NCBI RefSeq assembly: GCF_022664535.1
Contig: NZ_JAKUJY010000001.1
Coordinates: forward strand, 372,001 to 436,000
Origin: Sphingobium trunci
Lineage (GTDB): Bacteria; Pseudomonadota; Alphaproteobacteria; Sphingomonadales; Sphingomonadaceae
DNA: 64,000 bases
Direction: 5' to 3'
In this document: piece after piece, positions 8,350 through 17,768 of the stretch
Numbering within the stretch: position 1 is the first letter of the stretch
Layout of the letters: the number at the start of each line of letters is the position of its first letter
The notes under the pieces: generated by a model
The model's database searches: none
The model's input: the letters and a program-made list of their open reading frames with translations, nothing else
Told to the model about the DNA's origin: nothing
Position numbers and translations under genes: made by a program

Positions 8350-8547
8350 TCAGAAAATGAAGCTGTAGAAGGCCGTGAAGAAAGCGCCGAAGCTCAACAT
8401 GAACAGCTTCCAGTCATTGTCGTCCGACGGTTGCGCAGGCGCACGGACGGTCGCCCCCTCCGACACCCGCAACACATGGTGCGGCAGCCGCTGGCGAAAC
8501 GGATGGCGGGCGGACTCGCTCGTCAGGACAAGGGGCCGAGTTCTCAT
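8350..8547 (-). CDS. small membrane-anchored protein, unknown function
   Basis: A 65-residue protein with a basic N-terminal half (MRTRP...RQRLPHHVLRV) and one C-terminal hydrophobic segment (LFMLSFGAFFTAFYSFIF), suggesting a tail-anchored membrane protein. The ATG at 8547 is chosen because the reading frame further upstream (to 8706) has low-complexity, shadow-like composition and overlaps the divergent PBP gene. No clear Shine-Dalgarno is visible. It is convergent with the LplT-like gene (10 bases apart). Confidence 0.6.
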   Translation of the reverse strand: MRTRPLVLTSESARHPFRQRLPHHVLRVSEGATVRAPAQPSDDNDWKLFMLSFGAFFTAFYSFIF

Positions 8548-8604
8548 ACAACGACTGTTAACGGATTCTTTACCATTTGGCCCATGGGATTCTTGGTTAA
8601 ACAT

Positions 8605-8621
8605 TGTCCCGCACAGGGACA
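8605..8621. promoter_or_regulatory. short palindrome upstream of the PBP gene
   Basis: TGTCCC-N5-GGGACA, a perfect 6-bp inverted repeat 31 bases upstream of the PBP start, in the divergent promoter region. It could be an operator or a leader hairpin. The evidence is weak because the arms are short. Confidence 0.25.
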
Positions 8622-8651
8622 TGCTTGACTGTATCAGGCAAATAACACAGC

Positions 8652-10724
8652 ATGACCGAAGCGATGAACGACCCTCTGCCTGACCTTCAGCCCGATGCCC
8701 TTCCACCGCGCGCGTTCGGGGCTGGCCCTCCCAGCGCCTTCGCGCCGCCCACCCCCTGGAAACGGCGGATGCAAATCGCGGGATGGATCATGGCGGGGCT
8801 GCTGGCGCTGCTGATGATCATCATCGGCTGGCTGGCGGTCACGGCGCCGCTTTCCCGGTCCCTGAAACCGATCGCCCCGCCCAGCATCAGCCTGATGTCG
8901 GCCGACGGTCATCTGATCGCCCGGCGGGGCGCCATCATCGACAGGCCGGTGACGGTCGCAGCCCTGCCCAAGCATGTGCCGCAGGCCTTCATGGCGATCG
9001 AGGACCGCCGTTTCTACAGCCACTGGGGCGTCGATCCGCGCGGCATCGCGCGCGCGGCATGGCATAATCTCTGGTCGGACGGATCGTCGCAGGGCGGCAG
9101 CACGATCACCCAGCAACTCGCCAAGGGCGTGTTCCTGTCCGCCGACCGGACCTTCGGGCGCAAGGCGCGGGAGGCGCTGATCGCCTTCTGGCTGGAGGCC
9201 TGGCTGACCAAAGACCAGATCATGGAGCGCTACCTCTCCAACGTCTATTTCGGCGACAATGTCTATGGCCTGCGGGCGGCGGCGCTGCACTATTTCAACC
9301 GCCAGCCCGAACGGCTGACCATCCCGCAGGCGGCCATGCTGGCGGGGCTGCTGAAGGCGCCCTCGCGCCTGGCCCCAACCACCAACCTGAAAGGCGCGCA
9401 GGAGCGTGCGGCGCTGGTGACGCAGGCGATGGTCGAGGCCGGCTATATCAGCAAGGCGCAGCGCAACGCCCTGTCCCCCGCCCGGCTCAATGTGCAGAAT
9501 GCGCCCGATCCGACCAGCGGCACCTATTTTGCCGACTGGGTGCTGCCGCAGGCACGCGACCGGGCAGGCGCGGTCTATGGCGCGCAGAATGTCACGACCA
9601 CGCTCGACTGGCGCATCCAGCGACTGGCGGAGGCCGCCATCCGCCGCGCCCCGCTGGGCAAGGCGGAAGCCGCGCTGGTAGCGATGAAACCCGATGGCAG
9701 CGTCGTCGCTATGGTCGGCGGCAAGGATTATGGCAAAAGCGCCTTTAACCGGGCCGTGCAGGCCAGGCGCCAGCCGGGATCGACCTTCAAGCTGTTCGTC
9801 TATCTCGCCGCCTTCCGCGCGGGCATGACGCCCGATGACATGATCGACGATACGCCGATCACCACCGGCACCTATCGTCCGGCCAATCATGGCGGTAAAT
9901 ATCGCGGGCGGATCACATTGCGGCAGGCCTTTGCGGCATCGAGCAACGTCGCGGCCGTACGGCTGACGCAGAAGGTCGGCGTCGACAATGTCATCAAGGT
10001 CGCGCGCGACCTGGGGGTGACCGCGCCGTTGACCGAGGATCTCAGCCTGGCGCTCGGCACCTCGGAAATCCCCCTGGTGGAATTGACCGAAGCCTATGCT
10101 GCCGTGGCGGCAGGCGCCTATCCGGTGCTGGCACATGGCCTGCCGCCGGAGGAACAGGGCTGGTTCGAGCGGCTGATGAGCCGCCAGAGGCATTTCAGCC
10201 ACGATCAACTCCAGATGATTCGCGACCTGCTTTCTTCCGCCGCCAATCGCGGAACCGGAAGCGCGGCGGCGCTGCGGACCAGCACTTTCGGCAAGACCGG
10301 CACGACGCAGGACAGCCGGGACGCGATCTTCGTCGGCTATGCGGGCGGGCTGGTGACGGCGGTGTGGATCGGCAATGACGACAACACTCCCCTGCCCGGC
10401 GGCGCGGCCGGTGGCGGCGTGCCCGCCCGTATCTGGCGCAATTTCATGTCGGGCGCGATCAATGAGCCGGTCGAGGACGCGCCGGAGGAAACGAAGGACA
10501 GCGATCTCGTCAATGCGATCGCCAATGTCGCGAGCGAGGCGGGCCTCGGCAATATGAGCGTTGGCCTGGATACCCAGGGCGTGACGGTCAATATCGGCGG
10601 GGGACAGCTTCGCCTGCCGATCGATCAGCAGCCTCCCCCGGCACCCGGTACGCCGGGACCGCAGCCGGGGCCGCCGCCACGCGTCGTGCCCACCGATCCC
10701 GCGCCGACCGATCAACAGCCCTGA
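8652..10724 (+). CDS. class A penicillin-binding protein (transglycosylase/transpeptidase)
   Basis: Bifunctional peptidoglycan synthase of the PBP1 type, 690 aa. It has a cytoplasmic proline-rich N-terminus, one transmembrane anchor (about residues 40-65), a GT51 glycosyltransferase domain (about 75-250) and a transpeptidase domain (about 310-580). GT51 motifs include EDRRFYSHWGVD (catalytic Glu117) and QGGSTITQQLAKG. Transpeptidase motifs are STFK (nucleophile Ser377), SSN and KTGT. The C-terminal tail (about residues 655-690) is rich in Pro and Gln. It is followed 15 bases later by a polytopic membrane protein, probably co-transcribed. Confidence 0.94.
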   Translation: MTEAMNDPLPDLQPDALPPRAFGAGPPSAFAPPTPWKRRMQIAGWIMAGLLALLMIIIGWLAVTAPLSRSLKPIAPPSISLMSADGHLIARRGAIIDRPVTVAALPKHVPQAFMAIEDRRFYSHWGVDPRGIARAAWHNLWSDGSSQGGSTITQQLAKGVFLSADRTFGRKAREALIAFWLEAWLTKDQIMERYLSNVYFGDNVYGLRAAALHYFNRQPERLTIPQAAMLAGLLKAPSRLAPTTNLKGAQERAALVTQAMVEAGYISKAQRNALSPARLNVQNAPDPTSGTYFADWVLPQARDRAGAVYGAQNVTTTLDWRIQRLAEAAIRRAPLGKAEAALVAMKPDGSVVAMVGGKDYGKSAFNRAVQARRQPGSTFKLFVYLAAFRAGMTPDDMIDDTPITTGTYRPANHGGKYRGRITLRQAFAASSNVAAVRLTQKVGVDNVIKVARDLGVTAPLTEDLSLALGTSEIPLVELTEAYAAVAAGAYPVLAHGLPPEEQGWFERLMSRQRHFSHDQLQMIRDLLSSAANRGTGSAAALRTSTFGKTGTTQDSRDAIFVGYAGGLVTAVWIGNDDNTPLPGGAAGGGVPARIWRNFMSGAINEPVEDAPEETKDSDLVNAIANVASEAGLGNMSVGLDTQGVTVNIGGGQLRLPIDQQPPPAPGTPGPQPGPPPRVVPTDPAPTDQQP

Positions 10725-10739
10725 CATGAGAGGCCCGGC

Positions 10740-12125
10740 ATGAGAATGATGCGTCCAGTCCATGTCCTGGCTTTCCTGCCGCTGGTTGCGGCGATACTGC
10801 TGTCGCTCTCCTATTGGCCGGGCCTCGTCACCTATGATTCGGTGCGGCAATATGACCAAGCGTTGAGCGGTGCGTTCGACGACTGGCATCCGCCGATGAT
10901 GGAAGCGATCTGGCGGCTCATCCTGCCCTTCTGGCCCGGACCGGCACCAATGCTGCTGTTGCAGTTGGGCCTCTATGCGGGAGGGATGGCCGGGCTGATC
11001 GTCTGGGCGCTGCGGCGGAACCGGCCGGGCGTAGCCTTTGGCCTTGGCCTGTGTGCGCTGCTTCCCCTGTCCGCAGCGCTCATGGGTGAGGTGCTGAAGG
11101 ATTGCCTGATGGCGGGCGCCCTCATGGCTGCGACGGCGCTCATATTGCTGTCGCTGGAGAACCGGAACCGGATTGCGCGGATCGCCGCGGCCCTGCTGGT
11201 CTTCTTTGCGGCCACATTGCGGTTCAACGCCTTCCTGGCGGGCGTGCCAATCCTGCTGCTGGCCGCGGGTCCGGTCCTGCTCGCCTCCCGGCTCCGCATG
11301 ACCGTCAACGCGGTCGCCATGGCGCTGCTCCTGCTGCTCGCCATGCCCTTGGCGAACCGGGCGATCGGGGCGGAATCGAGTGACGTCAATCTGTCACTAG
11401 TGATCTTCGATCTCGCCGGCATCACCGAATATTCCGGGCAGGATGCCTTTCCGCCGCTCAATGTCCGTCAGCCGATCCAGGTCGTCCGGTCCTGCTACAC
11501 CCCGGTCAAATGGGACAGTTTTTCCTGGTGGGTCGATCCCCTCTGCCCGCTCAATTTCGAGCAGGTGCGGCGGGCCTTCCATGCCAGCCATGTGAGCGCC
11601 ATGCCCTTCTGGGTCGGGCAGATCATCCGGCATCCCGTCGCCTATGCGCGGCACCGGCTGGCGCACTGGAACATCAATGCCCGCTTTCTGGTCCATGATG
11701 AGGTGGAACGGCCGTTGCAGCGGGAATCGGCACCCAATGACTGGAACTTCCATGTGACGGAAAATGCCGGGCTGGACTTCGCTGACAGGGCGGCGGTCAA
11801 GAGTGCCGATACGCCGCTGGGCTGGCCCTGTGTCTGGATGGCGCTTGCCTTCGGGCTGATGCTGGCGGCGCGGCGGATGGCTTCGGCGCGGATCATCTGG
11901 ATGCTGGCCGGATCGGCGCTGTTTTACGGCCTTGGCTATGCGGTGTTCAGCGTGGCGTCGGAGCTGCGCTATTATCTCTGGACCATGATGGCCGCCAGTA
12001 TGGCGACGGTCGTGACGCTGGGCGACCTTCCGGCGCTGCCGCATGCGCAGCGATGGCGCGCGGGGCTGGGAATGGCCGCGCCCGCCTTTGCCGTAGCCCT
12101 GATCGCCGCCCTTGCGCGGCTGTGA
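10740..12125 (+). CDS. polytopic membrane protein, possible GT-C-type glycosyltransferase
   Basis: A 461-aa integral membrane protein with about ten hydrophobic segments. An acidic/aromatic loop after the first segment (YWPGLVTYDSV, then DDWHPPMM) resembles the Asp-containing first periplasmic loop of GT-C glycosyltransferases. A longer soluble loop (about residues 220-345) holds two or more cysteines. The family is not recognised with certainty and the GT-C suggestion is inference. GAGAGG 6 bases before the ATG supports the start. It follows a peptidoglycan synthase gene closely, so a role in envelope sugar chemistry is possible. Confidence 0.75.
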   Translation: MRMMRPVHVLAFLPLVAAILLSLSYWPGLVTYDSVRQYDQALSGAFDDWHPPMMEAIWRLILPFWPGPAPMLLLQLGLYAGGMAGLIVWALRRNRPGVAFGLGLCALLPLSAALMGEVLKDCLMAGALMAATALILLSLENRNRIARIAAALLVFFAATLRFNAFLAGVPILLLAAGPVLLASRLRMTVNAVAMALLLLLAMPLANRAIGAESSDVNLSLVIFDLAGITEYSGQDAFPPLNVRQPIQVVRSCYTPVKWDSFSWWVDPLCPLNFEQVRRAFHASHVSAMPFWVGQIIRHPVAYARHRLAHWNINARFLVHDEVERPLQRESAPNDWNFHVTENAGLDFADRAAVKSADTPLGWPCVWMALAFGLMLAARRMASARIIWMLAGSALFYGLGYAVFSVASELRYYLWTMMAASMATVVTLGDLPALPHAQRWRAGLGMAAPAFAVALIAALARL

Positions 12126-12181
12126 CAAAACATGGGCTTGCGCCCTTTCTCATGGACGCATCCTGCCCTACATGGATCGGA

Positions 12182-12604
12182 ATGAACGCCCCCCTCTACA
12201 ATAAGGACATATTGCGGCTGGCCGCGAATATTCCCCATCACAGGCGACTGCCGGACGCACAGGCGAGCGCGGAGAAACGCTCCCCCACCTGCGGATCGCG
12301 GGTAACGGCGGATGTCAGGATGGAGGCAGGACGGCTCGTTGAAATGGGGCTGGACGTGAAGGCCTGCGCGCTCGGGCAGGCTTCCGCCGCGCTGATGGCG
12401 GCGCAGGCGATCGGGCTGACGGCGGATGAACTGGCAGAGGCGCGGGATCGGCTGACCGCCTATCTGGCGGGGGAAAGCGACGATCTGGATTTCTGGCCGG
12501 GGCTGGCGGTGCTGGCTCCTGCGCGCGGCTATCCGGCACGCCATGCCTCGATCCGCCTGGGCTTCGAGGCCATTGCAGAGGCCGCGCGGATGGCGGACGC
12601 CTGA
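12182..12604 (+). CDS. IscU/NifU-like iron-sulfur cluster scaffold protein
   Basis: A 140-aa protein related to IscU/SufU scaffolds: LYNKDILRLAANIPH at the N-terminus, RSPTCGSRV with the first Cys, and KACALGQASAAL with the second. The third cluster-ligand cysteine of classical IscU is absent, so it probably belongs to the alphaproteobacterial IscU-like subgroup rather than being a full scaffold. The start at 12182 is chosen because conserved sequence begins right after it; ATG 12152 is an alternative. It overlaps the following antiporter gene by one base (TGATG). Confidence 0.82.
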   Translation: MNAPLYNKDILRLAANIPHHRRLPDAQASAEKRSPTCGSRVTADVRMEAGRLVEMGLDVKACALGQASAALMAAQAIGLTADELAEARDRLTAYLAGESDDLDFWPGLAVLAPARGYPARHASIRLGFEAIAEAARMADA

Positions 12605-14424
12605 TGCAGGGTTCGGCCGCTATCGTCACTGCCGCACCTGTTTCGGCCACGGATGTCCTCCTGTCCGAAGGCGTCATCCTGCTGGGCGCCGCGGTTTTGT
12701 TCGTCATGCTGTTCCGCCGCTTCGGGCTGGGCGCGGTGCTGGGCTATCTGGTCGCGGGCGCGCTGGTCGGACCGCAGGGTCTGCATCTGGTGGGCGGCGC
12801 TGAATCGAAGCTCGCCATTGCCGAGATCGGGATCGTGCTGCTGCTGTTCCTGGTCGGGCTGGAACTGCATCCGGCGCGGCTCTGGCGTTTGAAGCGCGAC
12901 ATATTTGCGCTGGGTATGGCGCAGGTGGTGTTGTGCGGATGCGCGCTGACTGCGATCATCTTCTACACCACCGGATTTACATGGGGAGCGGCGATCGCGC
13001 TCGGCCTTCCCCTGGCCCTGTCCTCCACGGCGCAGGTCCTGCCGGGCCTGAAAAGCAGCGGCCGGATCAATTCACCCTTCGGCGAAAAGGTCTTTTCGAT
13101 CCTGCTGTTCCAGGATCTGTCGATCGTGCCGCTGATCACCATAGTCGCTGCCTTGTCGCGCAATCCAACGGATGCAGCCGGCCCTCCCGGATGGATCATG
13201 GCGGGCTATACGGTTGCCGCCATCGCCGGACTTGTGCTGACCGGGCGGTTCATCCTGCGCCCGCTATTGCATCTGGTCGGGCGGCTGGGGGAGCGGGAAC
13301 TGTTCGTCGCGGTCGGACTGTTCACCGTTCTGGCTGCCGCCGCGCTGATGCATGCGCTGCATCTTTCGACCGCGCTCGGCGCCTTTGTCGCGGGCGTGAT
13401 GCTCGCCGACTCGCCCTACCGGCATGAGATCGAAGCGGATGTGGAGCCGTTCCGCTCGATCCTGCTCGGCCTGTTCTTCCTGGCAGTGGGCATGGTGCTC
13501 GATCTGCGCACCGTGGCTGCCTATCCCGTTTTCGTCATCGGCATGGCGGCAGCGCTGGTCGTCACAAAGGCCGCGCTGATCACTGGCCTTGCCCGGCTGT
13601 TCGGCATGGAACGGAATCAGGCGATCGGCGCGGGGCTGCTGTTGAGCCAGGGCGGCGAATTCGGCTTCGTCCTGTTCACCCAGGCTCAGAATGCCCTGCT
13701 GATCGCACCGCAGGCCGCCAGCCTGTTCAGTGCCGTCGTCACCTTTTCCATGGCGACGACGCCCTTTCTGATGCTGTTCGCGCGAAGGCTGGAATTCGCG
13801 AGGCCCAAGGAAGGGTTGGACCTGCCCAAGCCCGACGACGCCCCCCGCGGGACAGCGATCATCGTGGGCTATGGCCGCTTCGGTCAGACCGTTGCGCAGA
13901 TGCTGATGGGCCACGGCTTCGGCGTGGTGCTGATCGACAAGAAGCCCTCCCAGATCGAAGTGTCCAGCCGCTTCGACATGAAGGTCTATTATGGCGATGG
14001 CACGCGGGTCGACCTGCTGCGCCGTTCCGGTGCGGAAGAGGCGCGGCTGATCGCCTTCTGCATCGACGACCCGTCGCTCGACTCAAAAGTCTTGGAGCCG
14101 ATAGCGGAGGCTTTCCCGCAGGCGGCGCTGCTGGTCCGTGCCTTTGACCGGCGGCAATTGCTGGCGCTCAAGGACATGGACCTCGCGGCCGTGGTCCGCG
14201 AAGTGTTCGAATCCGCCATCTGCATGGGCGTGCAGGCGATGCAGGCCCTGGGCGTCCCGCATGAGGAGGTCGAGGAGGTCGAGCGCCAATATCGCCAGAA
14301 TGACGAGCAGCGGATGGCGGTTCAGATCGAGCATGGCAATTTGCTCGCAGCCAAAGAACTGATGTATCGACCCGGCAGGCGCATGCGGCTGATGGCGCGG
14401 GGCGATGGGGAGGAAGAGGCATGA
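12604..14424 (+). CDS. CPA2-family cation:proton antiporter (KefB/KefC-like)
   Basis: Inner-membrane monovalent cation:H+ antiporter of 606 aa. The N-terminal ~390 residues form the Na+/H+ exchanger domain with about 12 helices (GYLVAGALVGP, LLLFLVGLELHP). A cytosolic TrkA-N nucleotide-binding domain follows (about 415-540, GYGRFGQTVAQML and the nearby Asp of LIDKK). This matches glutathione-gated K+ efflux systems such as KefB/KefC, although the gating ligand cannot be shown. It is coupled to the scaffold gene before it and the DUF423 gene after it by overlaps. Confidence 0.92.
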   Translation: MQGSAAIVTAAPVSATDVLLSEGVILLGAAVLFVMLFRRFGLGAVLGYLVAGALVGPQGLHLVGGAESKLAIAEIGIVLLLFLVGLELHPARLWRLKRDIFALGMAQVVLCGCALTAIIFYTTGFTWGAAIALGLPLALSSTAQVLPGLKSSGRINSPFGEKVFSILLFQDLSIVPLITIVAALSRNPTDAAGPPGWIMAGYTVAAIAGLVLTGRFILRPLLHLVGRLGERELFVAVGLFTVLAAAALMHALHLSTALGAFVAGVMLADSPYRHEIEADVEPFRSILLGLFFLAVGMVLDLRTVAAYPVFVIGMAAALVVTKAALITGLARLFGMERNQAIGAGLLLSQGGEFGFVLFTQAQNALLIAPQAASLFSAVVTFSMATTPFLMLFARRLEFARPKEGLDLPKPDDAPRGTAIIVGYGRFGQTVAQMLMGHGFGVVLIDKKPSQIEVSSRFDMKVYYGDGTRVDLLRRSGAEEARLIAFCIDDPSLDSKVLEPIAEAFPQAALLVRAFDRRQLLALKDMDLAAVVREVFESAICMGVQAMQALGVPHEEVEEVERQYRQNDEQRMAVQIEHGNLLAAKELMYRPGRRMRLMARGDGEEEA

Positions 14425-14747
14425 TCGGGGTTCTGGCGGCGCTGTCGGCCGCTCTGGCGATTGCTGCAGGCGCTTTCGGCGCGCATGGGGCAAGCAGCCC
14501 GCAGGCGGCGGAGTGGCTGCGCACCGGCGGAATCTATCAGTTGATCCATGCGGTAGCGGCGCTGGCAATCATGGGTGTCGCGCGCGGCCAGGCCGCACTG
14601 CTGCTGGCCGGCGCGGCGATCTTTGCCTTCACCCTCTATGCCATGGCCCTGGGCGCACCCAAATGGCTGGGCGCTGTAACTCCGATCGGGGGAAGCCTGA
14701 TGATTGCGGGCTGGCTCTGGACAGGCTGGGCTTATTGGCGGGGCTGA
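14421..14747 (+). CDS. DUF423 family membrane protein
   Basis: Small inner-membrane protein (108 aa) with four hydrophobic segments, beginning LAALSAALAIAAGAFGAHG, the hallmark of the DUF423/YgdD family. Its function is unknown. It overlaps the antiporter gene by four bases (ATGA), so it is translated with it. Confidence 0.92.
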   Translation: MIGVLAALSAALAIAAGAFGAHGASSPQAAEWLRTGGIYQLIHAVAALAIMGVARGQAALLLAGAAIFAFTLYAMALGAPKWLGAVTPIGGSLMIAGWLWTGWAYWRG

Positions 14748-14791
14748 ACGCTCCCCTTGCTCCCTTCATTCCCCAAGCCTAGATTGCACTT

Positions 14792-15262
14792 ATGGCCGAT
14801 CACCACCAACACGACCATCATGAACCGTCAGGCGATAGCCTGGCCGATGCAGCCCGTGCCACGCTGGAGGCGAGCCAGGAACAATGGACGCCGATGCGCG
14901 CAGCCATTTTCGACGCGCTGGCGGCGGAGGAAACCCCTGCCTCCGCTTACGACATCGCCGATACCGTGTCGAAGGCACGGGGCAAGCGGGTGGCGCCGAA
15001 CAGCGTCTATCGCATCCTCGACCTGTTCGTGAGCAACAATATCGCCATGCGGGTCGAAAGCGCCAATGCCTATATCGCCAATGTGCATCCGGGCTGCCAT
15101 CACGACTGCATCTTCCTGGTGTGCAGGAACTGCAAGCAGGCGACGCATGTCGATGATGACAAGGTGACGGACAAGGTCCGCGCCGTCGCCCGCTCCGAAG
15201 GTTTCCAGCCCGAACGCCCCGTCATCGAGATATTGGGTACCTGCGCCAAGTGCGCGGCATGA
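14792..15262 (+). CDS. Fur-family regulator, probably Zur
   Basis: Metal-dependent repressor of 156 aa. It has a His-rich N-terminus (HHQHDHH), a winged-helix DNA-binding domain (about residues 30-95, ASAYDIADTVS and APNSVYRILDLF), then a dimerisation domain with HPGCHHDC and two structural zinc pairs, CRNC and CAKC. Absence of the typical Fur iron-site pattern plus the His-rich tail and paired CXXC motifs favours zinc uptake regulation, by inference. It lies 44 bases after the DUF423 gene and upstream of dxs on the same strand. Confidence 0.88.
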   Translation: MADHHQHDHHEPSGDSLADAARATLEASQEQWTPMRAAIFDALAAEETPASAYDIADTVSKARGKRVAPNSVYRILDLFVSNNIAMRVESANAYIANVHPGCHHDCIFLVCRNCKQATHVDDDKVTDKVRAVARSEGFQPERPVIEILGTCAKCAA

Positions 15263-15311
15263 TGCAGACGTTGCGCTTCGTCTTGGAACGGCCTAGCGCA
15301 TCAGGGAGTCT

Positions 15312-17246
15312 ATGTCTTTCATGAATGATCGCCCTTCCACCCCGCTGCTCGATCAGGTCGTCTGGCCTGATGACCTGCGCAAGCTGCAACCCGAACAGCT
15401 TCGCCAACTGGCCGATGAACTGCGGCAGGAGGTGATCTCCGCCGTGGGGGTAACGGGCGGTCATCTGGGCTCCGGGCTTGGCGTTGTGGAGTTGACGACG
15501 GCGCTTCATTATGTGTTCGACACGCCGACCGACAGGCTGGTGTGGGATGTCGGGCACCAATGCTATCCGCACAAGGTGCTGACCGGGCGGCGGGACCGCA
15601 TCCGCACGTTGCGGCAGGGCGGTGGCCTTTCCGGCTTCACCAAGCGCTCCGAGAGCGAATATGACCCGTTCGGCGCGGCGCACAGCTCGACCTCGATCAG
15701 CGCGGCCTTGGGCTTTGCCGTGGCGAACAGGATGACCGGCAGGCCGGGCAAGGCGATCGCGGTGATCGGCGACGGCTCCATGTCGGCCGGCATGGCCTAT
15801 GAGGCGATGAACAATGCGCGGGAAGCGGGCAACCGGCTGATCGTCATCCTCAACGACAATGACATGTCGATCGCGCCGCCCGTGGGCGGCCTCTCGGCCT
15901 ATCTCGCGCGGCTGGTGTCGAGCCGCGAGTTCCTGGGCCTGCGCGATCTCGCCAAGCGCCTGGCCCGCAGGCTGCCCCGCCCGCTGCATATCGCGGCGCG
16001 CAAGACCGACGAGTTCGCGCGCGGCATGGCGATGGGGGGCACGCTGTTCGAGGAACTGGGCTTCTACTATGTCGGTCCGGTCGACGGGCATAATCTCGAC
16101 CAGCTGATCCCGGTGCTGGAAAATGTCCGCGATGCGGCCGAGGGGCCGTGCCTGATCCATGTCGTGACGCAGAAGGGCAAGGGCTATGCCCCGGCCGAAG
16201 CGGCGGCGGACAAATATCATGGCGTGCAGAAGTTCGACGTCATCACCGGCGCGCAGGCCAAGGCGCCTCCGGGACCGCCCAGCTATACCGGCGTGTTCGC
16301 GCAGGCCCTGATCGCCGAGGCACAGCGCGATCCCCGCATCTGCGCGATCACCGCCGCCATGCCTTCAGGCACGGGGCTGGACAAGTTCGCCACCGCCTTT
16401 CCCGATCGCTGCTTCGACGTCGGCATTGCCGAACAGCATGCCGTGACCTTCGCCGCGGGGCTGGCGGCGCAGGGGATGCGGCCCTTCTGCGCAATCTATT
16501 CGACCTTCCTGCAGCGCGCCTATGACCAGGTGGTGCATGACGTCGCGATCCAGAATCTGCCGGTGCGCTTCGCCATCGACCGGGCGGGCCTGGTCGGCGC
16601 GGACGGCGCCACCCATGCGGGCAGCTTCGACGTCACCTATCTGGCCACCCTGCCCCATTTCGTGGTCATGGCCGCTGCCGACGAGGCGGAACTGGTGCAC
16701 ATGGTCCACACCTGCGCGGTCCATGACAGCGGGCCGATCGCGGTGCGCTATCCGCGCGGCAACGGCACGGGGGTCGCCCTGCCCCAAACCCCGGAGCGGC
16801 TGGAGATCGGCAAGGGCCGGATCGTGCGCGAGGGGCGGCAGGTGGCGATCCTGTCGCTGGGCACCCGGCTGGAGGAAGCGTTGAAGGCGGCCGATGCGCT
16901 GGAGGCGAAGGGACTGTCCACCACTGTCGCCGACCTGCGCTTCGCCAAGCCGCTGGACGAGGCGATGATCCGCCGCCTCCTCACCACCCATGAGGTTGCC
17001 GTCACCATCGAGGAAGGCGCCATTGGCGGCCTTGGCGCGCATGTCCTCACGCTGGCGAGCGACCTGGGGCTGATCGACAACGGCCTGAAACTGCGGACCA
17101 TGCGCCTGCCCGATATCTTCCAGGACCAGGACAAGCCCGAAAAGCAATATGCCGACGCAAGGCTCGATGCCGACGCCATCGTCCATACCGTCCTCACCGC
17201 TTTGCGGCACAACAGCGCGGGAATCGGTGCGGAAGTGCGGGCCTGA
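15312..17246 (+). CDS. dxs: 1-deoxy-D-xylulose-5-phosphate synthase
   Basis: Thiamin-diphosphate enzyme joining pyruvate and glyceraldehyde-3-phosphate in the first step of the non-mevalonate isoprenoid pathway. The 644-aa cytosolic protein has [14 protein letters not shown] near residue 48, the ThDP/Mg motif [16 protein letters not shown], and in the transketolase-like half the [15 protein letters not shown] motif. Length is typical. AGGGAG lies just before ATG 15312; ATG 15321 is an alternative start. A palindrome for the next operon begins immediately after the stop codon. Confidence 0.96.
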   Translation: MSFMNDRPSTPLLDQVVWPDDLRKLQPEQLRQLADELRQEVISAVGVTGGHLGSGLGVVELTTALHYVFDTPTDRLVWDVGHQCYPHKVLTGRRDRIRTLRQGGGLSGFTKRSESEYDPFGAAHSSTSISAALGFAVANRMTGRPGKAIAVIGDGSMSAGMAYEAMNNAREAGNRLIVILNDNDMSIAPPVGGLSAYLARLVSSREFLGLRDLAKRLARRLPRPLHIAARKTDEFARGMAMGGTLFEELGFYYVGPVDGHNLDQLIPVLENVRDAAEGPCLIHVVTQKGKGYAPAEAAADKYHGVQKFDVITGAQAKAPPGPPSYTGVFAQALIAEAQRDPRICAITAAMPSGTGLDKFATAFPDRCFDVGIAEQHAVTFAAGLAAQGMRPFCAIYSTFLQRAYDQVVHDVAIQNLPVRFAIDRAGLVGADGATHAGSFDVTYLATLPHFVVMAAADEAELVHMVHTCAVHDSGPIAVRYPRGNGTGVALPQTPERLEIGKGRIVREGRQVAILSLGTRLEEALKAADALEAKGLSTTVADLRFAKPLDEAMIRRLLTTHEVAVTIEEGAIGGLGAHVLTLASDLGLIDNGLKLRTMRLPDIFQDQDKPEKQYADARLDADAIVHTVLTALRHNSAGIGAEVRA

Positions 17247-17272
17247 TTTATGCAACCATAAGGTTGCATAAA
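17247..17272. promoter_or_regulatory. operator palindrome 1 of the SRPBCC-ArsR operon
   Basis: TTTATGCAACC-N4-GGTTGCATAAA, a perfect 11-bp inverted repeat starting one base after the dxs stop codon. Its core GCAACC-N4-GGTTGC is repeated exactly in a second palindrome 41 bases downstream. Position before an ArsR-family operon suggests autoregulation. It could also serve as a dxs terminator hairpin. Confidence 0.65.
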
Positions 17273-17291
17273 TTCTACAGCACTGCATATT

Positions 17292-17309
17292 GGCAACCAG
17301 GAGGTTGCC
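17292..17309. promoter_or_regulatory. operator palindrome 2, overlapping the ribosome binding site
   Basis: GGCAACC-N4-GGTTGCC, a perfect 7-bp inverted repeat with the same core as palindrome 1, ending 3 bases before the SRPBCC start codon. The Shine-Dalgarno AGGAGG lies within it. The centres of the two palindromes are 41 bp apart, about four helical turns, so dimers would sit on the same DNA face. Confidence 0.65.
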
Positions 17310-17312
17310 GAT

Positions 17313-17768
17313 ATGACCGATTCGATCATCAAGACCATCGAGATCGCCGCGCCCGTCGAGAAGGTTTGGGACGCGCTGATCGACCATGAGAAATTCGGAA
17401 CCTGGTTCCGGGTGGCGCTGGATCAGCCCTTTGCGGTGGGTCAGGCTTCGACGGGACATATGACCTATCCCGGCTATGAGGATTATCGCTGGGAGGCGCG
17501 GATCGTGGCGATCGAGCCGATGACGCGCTTTGCCTATGAATGGCCGGCGACCGGCGGTGACAAGGCGCTGATGGAAGGCGGGGTGGCGGTGCCGGAATGG
17601 ACGCTGGTGGAATTCGTGCTGGAGCCCGCGAGCACCGGAACCCGGCTGACCGTGACCGAGAGCGGCTTCGACAAGGTTCCCGAGCCCAGGCGGAGCAATG
17701 TGATGCGGTCGAATGACGGCGGCTGGGCCGAGCAGGTGAAGAATATTCGCGATTATGCCGAGGGTTGA
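17313..17768 (+). CDS. SRPBCC (AHSA1-like) domain protein
   Basis: A 151-aa START-like hydrophobic-pocket protein of the AHSA1/polyketide-cyclase group (IEIAAPVEKVWDALIDHEKFGTWF at the N-terminus, C-terminal helix after GWAEQVKNI). Such proteins are commonly encoded with ArsR-type regulators and bind small ligands; the ligand is unknown. A strong AGGAGG precedes the start but lies in a palindrome. The coding region overlaps the ArsR gene by 14 bases. Confidence 0.9.
   Translation: MTDSIIKTIEIAAPVEKVWDALIDHEKFGTWFRVALDQPFAVGQASTGHMTYPGYEDYRWEARIVAIEPMTRFAYEWPATGGDKALMEGGVAVPEWTLVEFVLEPASTGTRLTVTESGFDKVPEPRRSNVMRSNDGGWAEQVKNIRDYAEG

Noticed and set aside
8634..10889. Minus-strand open frame of 751 codons
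   Set aside because: Antisense to the class A PBP gene, whose catalytic motifs are unambiguous.
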